64,000 nucleotides of DNA from Cyprinodon diabolis. Lineage: Eukaryota; Chordata; Actinopteri; Cyprinodontiformes; Cyprinodontidae. Below the pieces are notes generated by a model. That model worked only from the letters and a program-made list of their open reading frames with translations, had not been told where the DNA came from and searched no databases. Location of the stretch: contig CM060068.1 in assembly GCA_030533445.1 (NCBI GenBank), positions 37,245,010 through 37,309,009 on the forward strand. The letters are read 5' to 3'. The position numbers were made by a program, and so were the translations under genes. Of the stretch, positions 11,101-22,000 are shown one piece after another (within the stretch, counting starts at the first letter, position 1; every line of letters begins with the position of its first letter).

Positions 11101-12655
11101 AGCTGCTGTACCTGCCCACAGGCATGGAGGCAGGCTAAAATAGTTCCTCTGCTCAAAGATAAAAAAAAGTCACTCCACTGCCACTGCACTGACTCAAATG
11201 TCTGATGATTGGCTTAGAGAGACTGAAAAGAAAAAAATTACAGGTGTTGTATTTTTAGATTTTTCTGCTGCTTTCGACATCATAGATCATAACCTGCTAT
11301 TAACAAAATTATCCTGTTACGGGTTTGAGCAATCTGCAATCACATGGCTGTACAGTTACTTGTCAAATAGAACACAGACAGTGTTTTTCAGTGGCAGTTT
11401 CTCAGGTATCAGAAATATTACATGTGGAGTACCCCAAGGTAGCTGTCTGGGTCCACTATTATTTAATATTTTTACTAATGATTTACCATATATTTTACAT
11501 AAGGCTAATATTGTCATGTACGCTGACGATTCAACTATATATACATCAGCAAGTACACAAATGGAATTAGAAACTGTTTTAAATACAGAATTACAATATG
11601 TAGTAGATTGGGTCAAATCAAATAAACTGGCATTAAATACTGTAAAAACTAATTGCATGATTTTAGGTTCAAATTACAATATTAATCAGAATCCTGTAAT
11701 TAATATTAAGATTAACAACGCAGTTATTAAACAGGTGCATGAGACCAGACTGCTGGGTGTAATAGTTGACTCTAGATTATCATGGAAAAAACATATTAGT
11801 AATACTGCAAAAATGGGAAGAGGTATATCCATTATGAGAAGACATGCAAATTTCTTGACTTCAAACATTAGGAATTATGCAATGAAAGCACTAATATTGA
11901 CATACCTCGACTATTGCCAAGCAGTTTGGTCAAATGCCACTGGGGAATATATAAATAAATTACAACTCATACAGAATAGAGCTGCTCGTGTAGCACTCAG
12001 GTGCAGCTACAGGAGAAATATAACATTAATGCACAAAGATCTTAATTGGTTGTTGGTCAAAGATAGATTGTTGTATTCATTGTTAATTTTCATAAGAAAT
12101 ATTTCTAATTCCAAATTTCCTTCTGTTTTGTTCAAGCATCTTTCTTTCAGTGTAGTAAATCATAAGTACAGCACTAGACATGCAACTAAAGGTAATTTCA
12201 CTTTACCCATAGTGAGAACAAATGCCATAAAAAATACTGTTGTGTTTAGAGGTATGAAAGAATGGAATAATCTGCCAAAACATATCCTGCTTGCAAATAA
12301 TGTCAATAAATTCAAATTATATGTAAAACAGCATTTATCAAAATAATATAACTGAATGTTTATATTTATATATGTGTGCGAATATGTATGTATATGTGTA
12401 TGTATGTTTACAGGTGTAAGTGTAGAATGTGTTTTATATTTGTCATATATCACACCCGCATGAGGGTACATATGTACGTTAATATGTGTATATATTGTAT
12501 ATGTATTTGTATATGTGTTTGTGTATTTTCTTTTTCTTTCAAATATTGGTTGCATTCTTGGTTTTGTTTTTAATGTATATATTTTTTCAGGACCCCAAGA
12601 AGAATAGCTACAGCATAGCTGTAGCTAATGGGGATCCTTTCAATAAAACTAAAAC
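11101..12655 (+). mobile_element. Non-LTR retrotransposon (Rex1/CR1-like), internally deleted copy
   Basis: The left part reads AWRQAKIVPLLKD in one frame, a reverse-transcriptase lead-in. It then joins HSTATALTQM at 11171, which continues into the long ORF. About 60-100 codons of the enzyme are missing between them. The 3' end has the family tail GGACCCCAAGAAGAATAGC and CTAATGGGGATCC, followed by an AATAAA-like end near 12645. The 5' part (endonuclease) is absent, as is usual for LINE copies. Confidence 0.8.
11171..12346 (+). CDS. LINE reverse transcriptase ORF (partial enzyme)
   Basis: An open frame of 382 codons runs from the ATG at 11198; coding sense extends upstream to 11171. Motifs in order: GVVFLDFSAAFD (RT motif A), GVPQGSCLGPLLF (motif B), MYADDSTIY (motif C, catalytic YADD), LLGVIVDSRLSWKKH, then the C-terminal block LTYLDYCQAVWSN and KLQLIQNRAARV. 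It replicates LINE RNA by target-primed reverse transcription in the family. The endonuclease and part of the fingers are missing, so autonomous activity is unlikely. Confidence 0.85.
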   Translation, partial: HSTATALTQMSDDWLRETEKKKITGVVFLDFSAAFDIIDHNLLLTKLSCYGFEQSAITWLYSYLSNRTQTVFFSGSFSGIRNITCGVPQGSCLGPLLFNIFTNDLPYILHKANIVMYADDSTIYTSASTQMELETVLNTELQYVVDWVKSNKLALNTVKTNCMILGSNYNINQNPVINIKINNAVIKQVHETRLLGVIVDSRLSWKKHISNTAKMGRGISIMRRHANFLTSNIRNYAMKALILTYLDYCQAVWSNATGEYINKLQLIQNRAARVALRCSYRRNITLMHKDLNWLLVKDRLLYSLLIFIRNISNSKFPSVLFKHLSFSVVNHKYSTRHATKGNFTLPIVRTNAIKNTVVFRGMKEWNNLPKHILLANNVNKFKLYVKQHLSK

Positions 12656-13020
12656 TATACACCCACAGATTGAGGTTTCTTTTTTCCATTTGGGTTTACA
12701 TGCATCATCAAATTCTTACAGTTATCCCGTATCATGACTTGTTTCTGGTTTGAAAGCATTACTCAGCATTTTATCATAGATTTCTGCAACTACATTTCCA
12801 GTACCAGGAGGATACTAATCATCTGTGGTTGAGGAATAGAAGGGAAAGGAGATAAGGAAAGTGGGAACATATGGAAGGAAAGAGCAGAGAGAGAAAGAGA
12901 TCTGTTAGAAAAGAATTGCACTGTTTGTTTATATAAAATGATATTAGCTGACATATAGTCCTTAGATTGTTGCTTCAGTTCATTAGATCTAATTATTTAT
13001 TTCTTCCTCCTATTTTCAGC
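12655..13020. other. il1r1: Region just upstream of gene A exon 1
   Basis: About 365 bp between the LINE end and the first coding exon, with a purine-rich stretch at 12838-12905. The untranslated first exon and promoter are not identified. Confidence 0.35.
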
Positions 13021-13094
13021 AATGGGCCTTCTGTTATTCCTCTGGATTTTAGAGATCGGGGCAGGACTGGCACAGGCTGAGTTTATCATGAAAG
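13020..13094 (+). CDS. il1r1: Gene A exon 1: start codon and signal peptide
   Basis: The ATG at 13022 opens a hydrophobic leader (MGLLLFLWIL, then AGLAQA), with likely cleavage after about residue 19. A good acceptor (pyrimidine tract then CAG at 13017-13019) lies only 2 nt before the ATG. At least one non-coding 5' exon must therefore lie upstream; I could not place it. The donor is at 13095 and the intron is phase 1. Confidence 0.85.
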
Positions 13095-16000
13095 GTTTGC
13101 TTTATTTTATCTTTATATAAATATTTTAAACATACACAACCAAGGTGCTGGTCTCTAACAATGTTAGATATAAGCTTACAAATATACCACTTGCATTTTT
13201 TGATCAGTCAACTAAGCTTGTGCTGGAATTGTACTGCCCTCTTGTGGACAGAAATGCAACATGCCACTCAGAGACATTTAATGTATAAATCTGTATTTGA
13301 TTTAAAGAGAATCCCTGTAACTTTCATTGTGGCATGTGCAAAATGATTTATGCCTTTCTTAATAATATTTAGAGCTTTAATTATTAGTGTTACAGCACTT
13401 TAACCCTTTTAATATTTGCTTACCAGTGTTTTGCATGTTTCCCCTGATATTTAGAGGATTATATTTTCATGGTACTGTAGATTTTTCAGGTTGGATGATC
13501 TCCCTATCACCTACATACTATTTTACTATCTAATACCTGATACTGTGAGCTTTGAGTTGGGACTCTGACTCTGAGCATATGCTTAGAATCCACACCTGAT
13601 GATAATAATGATTGAACTATTAGTAATATTATTCATCTTTAGTGGTCACTTCCTCTTTAGTGGTATATCACAAGGGAATTTGCCCCTTCTCTTTACTCGT
13701 CCCCTCGCCAGCGGTAGGCTGCGTTTATAAAGCGCCTACCACTTTTCAAACGCCTCAAGCAGAAAACTTTCGGATAAGGACAAGGGGAACTTGCGGCCTG
13801 CCTAGTATGCAGTTCTACATATATACACACACACATCAATTTCAAACAAATTGTATTGTTATCGGCATAGGCCAATACTGCTCAGCCAGGTATCGGGTAT
13901 AACAGTATCAGGGCCAATAAATGACATCGGTGCAACATTAATTTTTAGTCTGCAAGAGAGCATATTCAACCTTTACTTCATCTACATTTGAATGAAAAAC
14001 TGCAATTGCCTTGATTAAGGGGTGTTCTCCCAAAGGAGGGCACCCCTTAATCAAGGCAATTGCAGTTTTTTTTTCTCTTTATAAAGGTTTATTAATTTTT
14101 ATAAGAGTATGAGGCTTTTGCTGAATGGATAAGTATGTTTATCCTCACCGGTTGATAAACTGCATTGAATATACTGTGATAATGCAATGAAACTTTGTAC
14201 TAAAGAGTAAGAGCTGAGCACCGGGCAACTGGAGATATCATTGTAATATTTGAATGATTTTGTGTTGCAGAGAAATGCACAAACTATGAGCTCCAGTTTG
14301 AAAGAGTGTTCTCTGTTCCCGGGGACGTGGCCATGCTGAACAGCACCCTGTTGTCTCCAGATGTCTTTAACTTTACCACCACCCTGTTCAACATCACCTG
14401 GTACAGCACAAAGAGCGGACAAGAAATGAGAAATGTGACCGGTCAAGTTCTGGTAACTAGGGAGACTCTATGGTTCCTTAACACCACTATGGATGATGAT
14501 GGAGATTACGTAACTGTACTGAGGTAAGATGTGCTGATTAGAATATCTGTTACTGTACCAATGAGGACCAGTTATTCTACTTTAGAGTTTATTAAAGTAA
14601 TACTGTTTATTCTTGATAACTCTTTAAATCATAACGTTTATTAGATTACAAGGTGGTGTTATGTTTAATCTGCACTTCTTAACTCACTAATTATGTTCAG
14701 GATTTTTATGTTATTTACGAGGATTTTTCATGATATTTTATGCAACAATATCAGTAAAAATATAATTTTTTGTCTAGAAAGTGGAAAAAGAAAAACAAGA
14801 TGCTGAACAAAAAAGAAATCTTTTTTATAGGTTTATTTAAAAGAAAGTATCTTAGGAAATGTAGAAGTTGTTGACCTCTGCCATAGACAGGTATGAGTTT
14901 GTATTAACACAGTAAATCCTTCTCAAAAATTTAAATCTGAACAAAAGACATCATGGTTGTTATAAGGTTTTACCTCAACAAGATTCAAGTCAACTTTAAA
15001 TGAAACAGATAAATAGATTATGTTTATGACTGTTTTTCTTTTTTGTTTTTTTTGTTTTTACAATATTATTTGTGGCTACATTTTTGTGGATATTTGTTTT
15101 ATCCTGACTGTTGCAAAAAGAGGTTTTGTGTTCTACAATGTTACATTGTGGTTTGTCACTTTTCCCCCGAATTTATCAGAAGAGGCTTAAACGGGATGTG
15201 GAACAAAAAAAAAAAAAAAAAAAAAAAAAGCAATGCATCCCTTACCTTCTTTCTAACCACAGCTGTTTGTCTGATCTACTTTTGAGATAAACATGTCATT
15301 CTGTTTACATCCCCTCTAAGATTTCAGTCACTCTGTACATTATTACGTACTGTAAACCTGGCATGTCTCAAAGAGAATATAAACATCAAGTACAATGATA
15401 TTGGGAGAACATTAGCAAAAGTTAACATTTTATTTATCAATATCCTGAGATTATATAGTACTGTATGGAGGACTAGCTCTACCATATTTAAAAATAAATA
15501 CAGAAATAAATAAATGCTCAATAAATAAACAAGCATACAATTAATTAATGGGCAGAGGTTGACCCTCTGAGACAGCCCTTCCTCATTTGCATTATGAGGC
15601 AGAAATGCATATGGAAATTTAAAAACGACAGGCAGAAATAAACAGCGTTGAAGAAATAAATAGGGTAAAAAATACAAAGGAAGAATATAACAGACAAAAA
15701 TATTATAACATGCACATATATAAATATTAAAAATTAATAAATAAAGTTAAAAATTTAGCGGACAATAAAAAAAAAGGTAATTATTACAAAGGCGAATAAA
15801 TAAAGAAGCTAACTAAAATAGATATATACATTTATGTCTAGCTGTATAATTTCATTTCAACCTACATTTATTTGTTTATTGAATTAATTGCATGCTTATG
15901 AATTTATTGAGCATTTATTTATTTAGATATAGTAGAGCTGGTCCACCATAGTACTGTAGTTGACATAAAGAAATACATTTTAAATGTACTGATGGCATAG

Positions 16001-19000
16001 GTTAAACTTCACATCCTCCTGGATTGTTTTTCCTTGCAGAACTCCCTCTCAGTGCTACATGCAGTCCACCAAGCTGGTGGTAAATATGCCAATTGATGGA
16101 GAGTGTGGAAGGCCACTGAAAGCTTATCAAGTACTCACAAAAGATCTGTCTGACACCTTGCACTGCCCACTAAGGGACTATATGGATAAACTGGAAAGCT
16201 ACGGCATCAGCTCCTCTGTCACTTGGTATAAAGTATGTATAAAATGATTTTTTATTTGCTTATTGGCCAGATGGACAGGGGCTAAAAAAAAGTCAGCAGG
16301 AAGAACTTGTTTTCTATCTTCTAGAATATCTGCAGGACAGGATTTATAAAACGCTTATTTTTAATTTTAACTCTCACTAAATAGAGGAGTTATATGTTTA
16401 TACAGCAAAATGACAAGTCCAGTACACATTCCTCTTCCTATGTGTTACACAGAAGCTCAGCTTGTAGTTTCTGTTGGTGGATTCTGTTCAGAGGTCATAA
16501 GTAGTAAATGTTTTACCTGCAGTCAAGGGTAGACAGCGGTCTACCTTTTTCCCATCACTAGTCTGAACATAAAACTGTGGAAATTTGCATTAGATATCTA
16601 AAACTGGAGTACAGAAATATGGAAATGTTTTGGTTTAGTGTGATGCTGAATAAAATGTTCTGACATTAGTGTTGCCTCCCTGATTCATAGATGTTACTAA
16701 TCACTATGACACATACTGTGTCTGTACTCAGGACAAACAAACCATTGTATCATATTGTTTTTTTTTTCCCCCAAATGGCAAATGAACAAAATGTTTATTA
16801 TGATTTTAAGACAGATATTGAGAAAAACAGATTGTGTGTATAGATCTGGTTTAATGTTCTAGGCTGTCTGAACTATTTCTTCACAATTAAGTGAAGAACT
16901 TAGTTCATAAAATGGCATGAGAACATATTCCCTCTAAAATAATGATGATAATGACATTTTTCAAATGGTAAGGTAATTTGATTATTGGCTCTTCTTATTG
17001 GGGGTCTTCTACGGAAGAGGATTAGGACCACTGAAAAAAAAAGAAAGTTAACTGATTTTTAAATTTTATTTCAGTTTAACATGGGAAAAAGTCAGAATCC
17101 TGACTTTTTTCTCAGCATTCTGAGATTAAAGTCAGAATTCTGACTTTTTTTCTCAGAATTCTGACTTTGATCTCAGAATTCTGACGTTTTTCTCAGAATT
17201 CTGACTTTAATCTCAGAATTCTGACTTTACTCTTAGAATTCAGACATTTTTTTCAGAATTCTGACTTTAATCTCAGAATTCTGACTTTTTTCTCAGAATT
17301 CTGGCTTTAATCTCAGAATTCTGACTTTTTTTCAGAATTCTGACTTTTATCTCAGAATTCTGACTTTTTTTTCAGAATTCTGACTCTTTTCAAATTCTGA
17401 CTTTAATCTCAGAATTCTGACTTTAATCTCAGAATTCTGAGATTAAAGTCAGAATTTGAAAAGAGTCAGAATTCTGAAAAAAAAGTCAGAATTCTGAGAT
17501 AAAAGTCAGAATTCTGAAAAAAAGTCAGAATTCTGAGATTAAAGTCAGAATTCTGAGATGAAAGTCAGAATGTGAAAAAAGAGTCAGAATTCTGAAAAAA
17601 AAGTCAGAATTCTGAGATAAAAGTCAGAATTCTGAAAAAAGTCAGAATTCTGAGATTAAAGTCAGAATTCTGAGAAAAAAGTCAGAATTCTGAGATTAAA
17701 GTCAGAATTCTGAGAAAAAAGTCAGAATTCTGAGATTAAAGTCAGAATTCTGAAAAAAAGTCAGAATTCTGAGATTAAAGTCAGAATTCTGAGAAAAAAG
17801 TCAGAATTCTGAGATTAAAGTCAGAATTTGAAAAAAGAGTCAGAATTCTGAAAAAAAGTCAGAATTCTGAGATGAAAGTCAGAATTCTGAAAAAAAGTCA
17901 GAATTCTGACTTTAATCTCAGAGTTCTGACTTTCATCTCAGAATTCTGACTTTATTCTCAGAATTCTGCCTTTTTTGTCAGAATTCTGACTTTTTTCAGA
18001 ATTCTGACTCTTTTTTCAGAATTCTGCCTTTAATCTCAGAATTCTGACTTTTTTCTCAGAATTCTGACTTTAATCTCATAATTCTGACTTTGATCTCAGA
18101 ATTCTGACTTTTTTCTCAGAATTCTGACTTTAATCTCAGAATTCTGACTTTTTTTTTCAGAATTCTGACTCTTTTTTCAGATTTCTGACTTTAATCTCAG
18201 AATTCTGACTTTTTTTCAGAATTCTGACTTTAATCTCAGAATTCTGATTTTTTTTCAGAATTCTGACTTTTTTTCAAATTCTGACTTTAATCTCAGAATT
18301 CTGAGATTAAAGTCAGAATTCTGAGATGAAAGTCAGAATTCTGAGATTAAAGTCAGAATTATGAGATTAAAGTCAGAATTCTGAAAAAAAGTCAGAATTC
18401 TGAGATTTAAGTCAGAATTCTGAGATTAAAGTGAGAATTCTGAGAAAAAAAGTCAGAATTCTGAGATTAAAGTCAGAATTCTGACTTTTTTCCCATACTA
18501 TACTGTAATAAAATAAAAAAAATCAGTAAACTTTTTTTTTTTTTTTCAGTGGCCCTAATCCTCTTCCATAGACTTCAAAGTAAGTACAGAAAACTAAAAT
18601 GTTCTTCTTCTTTATCCCAACAGGGCTGTGACCCCATACTGGATGAACCAGGAAGGTATACCTTCCGGGACAGGAACAAACTAACCATAGACAGAGTGGA
18701 AAATGAAAACGGTGGCACATATACCTGTACTCTGATGTTTACCCTTGATGGCGTAAATGGATCTGTATCGGAAACCATTGAAGTAACGGTCAGAGGTCAG
18801 ATGACATGGATAATGCACTTTATTTTTACTTAGCAGCACAGATCATTTTTACAGCCTACTTTTGAAATATCCACTTTTTTAATGTAAAGGTGAAAGAAAT
18901 TAAAATCCATGTACAGATATTAGTTAGATGGAAAGATCATAACCAGTGAGGACATAATTTAGACATAAAGGTGCATTTAAAAATTTGAATATTGAGTAAA

Positions 19001-22000
19001 AGGACAACATTTATTATTCATATTTATTATATATTCTAAGCATGTGTTTGACAAATGACCAGAAGATCCCCTTTACAAGGAGAATAAGCCAGAAAAGATC
19101 ATTGATAAAGAAGTTGGTTGTTCACAGAGTTCTGTACCCAGGGATATTAACTGAAAATTGAGTGGAAGGAAGAACTGTGGTAGGACTAGGGGCACTGGGA
19201 ACAAGAAGGACTGTGAGGGTGGGAGACCCTGTCTAAGCTGAAAACATTGAGGCCCTTTGATATGGATGTATAATTGATCATAAATAAAGGTTGATTTATG
19301 TTTTACACATTTTTTAACATCCACACCCTTTAGTGTGACTGTCATGCAACCTGTAATTTTTTGCACCATGGAAAACTTGGAGTTACATGTAAATATGGTC
19401 TATAACTATCACCATGATCATCTATTGGAAAGAAATGCTGACATTCTTGGATGACATGAAGAAGCTTTGATAATGCTGTAAACATTTGTTTTGGTTGAGT
19501 TTTAGACATAATGCTATTGAATTGAATTTCATTATCTGATTGTCAGCATTTCATTACAAACAAACATATTGTCTTTTTCTCAATACGATTTTATGTTTGC
19601 GGAGAATTATAGTGTTATGCTAAAGTAACATGCAATAACAAAAAAATTGGCAGATGTTCATTTACTTTGATCCCTAAAAAGCCAGCTAACAGCAACATCA
19701 AACTTGTTTGTTCTTCTTTTCATGTCTTTTTAGATTCATACTTTCTGTTACCAGAAGTTCATGAACCAGGAAACAAAATCGTCAAGGCTGTAAAAGGTGA
19801 GACTTTAGCTAAATCTGAATATCTCAAATTAGTAAGAATATTAAAGCCATGATAGTAGCAGTATGCAACCTAGCGCCCAACCTCGGACTTGGAACAATTT
19901 TCGGCCGATTTTCATTAATTGGTTTCCTCTGCAGCTCAATTTGTCCCGAACAAAACAAAACAAAAATACAAAACATTTGTTTCAACAAAACCCTGCTTGA
20001 AATAATCTGCTTTTATAGCGGCAATGTTTTGTACCAAATATCCCAAACTATAATAACTAAAAGACATTTGTTTAAATAAAATAGTTTAAATAAAGATCTA
20101 GGTGTGACTTTTCATATAGTATTCTTAGGACCTCAAACATTTCTAGAGCATGTCTTATGATTAATTAAATACATGTTTTCCTCAGTATGAAACAAAATAA
20201 TCCCACTACCAATGTATCTTGTATGAATTTACTAACCAAGGTATACAGGTCGGGTTCCCAAACAAAAGAGACAACTATTTCAGATAAATGAATGGTTAGC
20301 CTAGGCTGCATCCTGCAGCAGTGGGTATTACTGCTGCCTTGCAGCAAGAAGGTTTTATGTTCTATTCCTGGTTTGGGGTCCTCCTGCATGGAGTTTCCAT
20401 GTTTTCCCTGTGCATGCGTGGGTTCTCTCCAGGTACTCTGGTTTCCTCCCACAGTCCAAAAACATGACTGTTAGGTTAACTGACTTCTCTAAATTCTCCT
20501 TAGTTGTGAGTGTGTGCATGAATGGTTGTATGTTTTCGTGAGTCTCTGTGTTGCCCTGCCATAGACTGCTGACCTGTACCCCGCCTCCCACCCATTGACA
20601 GCTGGAGATAGGTACCAGCACCCCTCGTGATCCCAGCAGGGATAAGCGTGATTGAAAAGGGATGCATTGATAATGGTTAGGCTCAAAAAATATATTCAGG
20701 CTTAAATATTCATAATTTGTTTTCTGCTTTTAGGTTCGAACCTCACACAGAGGTGTTTAGTATTTATACCAGGTGTTGGAATGCCATTTGTTGATGTCTT
20801 TTGGTTTGTCAACTATACATTCATTCCCAACAAGCCATCTGAACGAATCCACATGTCTGAGAAGCGGTTTGTAACTTTAAATTGTCTTCTGCTCTTTCAA
20901 ACTATCACATTTAAAATTGTGGAACATTAATACACAACCTTCTAAGGCCATTACTTGATTTGACTTCAACAGTTTGTGGACTCAAGATGAACCAAAGGGT
21001 GTGTGGTTAGAAAGGCTGCTTCTGTTCTCTGAACTGAGGGAGGAGGATTTCCACCTCAATTATACCTGTCGAGCCTACAGTTCCCGAGGCTTTCCTGAAG
21101 GATACTTCACTTTGTTGTCCACAGGTAAAGCTATTGAGCATGAACTGTTATGTCATAACTTCTATGTTCCCAAATGTTACTATTAAAGTTTATTAGATAC
21201 TTTTTTTCTTTAATTTATGTCGACTCACTGTTGAAATAGCATTTACTTTTGCCTTTGTTTTTTTTAAAAACCTTGCAAATATTAAACAACTCTCCAGCTC
21301 TGTTTTTTTTAAGAATCTGCTCAGACTATGTGGTTAAAATTTGATCATGTCAGGTGTTTTAGATTTTGAACGTAAGACAATAAAATGCAGCTCAGGCATT
21401 AAAAAAAAAAAGTCTTAAAGCCTAGTGTAGGCTGAAAAGAAATCTTGAATCAGACAACAATCTCAGCATCAATACCCACTCATGTTATATATACAGAAGT
21501 TTTCTTAAAATGCTTACATCATTTAGAATACAAACTAATTCTGCATGGGGGTCACAAAAGTTTCGGTTGATTAGACTTTTTTTAATATTCCCCCTTGCAA
21601 TTTTTTCCACTAATTGAAATGTCTTTAAATAAACATTAACATGAGCTCAACACACTGTAGTAAACAGATTAATGGAGGCAGAAGATGTCTTTCAGTCATC
21701 AATGCACACATTTAGCGACACACAGGAGTTCTTTCAGGCTGGGCACCGTTTCATTCACAACACCTGTCCCATCAACCAGGAATTAGATTCAGAAATACTT
21801 TATTAATCCCAGGGTGAAATTACTTTCGTTACATGACTCCATCTGTAATAGAGTGACTATAGGACCAGTTTGATATAACACAATTGCATACAATATATGT
21901 AATAAGGGGGTCCCCGCTCCGTCTCGCCATCACTTTGTGGGTCCTTGGCCTGGAAAACGTTGAGGACCCCTGCTCTAATTTACAGAGAGTAACAGGACAG

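Noticed and set aside
12376..12737. Met/Tyr/Ile/Cys-rich frames after the LINE ORF
   Set aside because: They come from TATG/TATA simple sequence in the LINE 3' region.
17089..18490. Regularly spaced repeats that could look like a CRISPR array
   Set aside because: Spacers are simple A/T runs that repeat themselves, units are 17-22 bp, and the setting is a vertebrate intron. It is a palindromic minisatellite.
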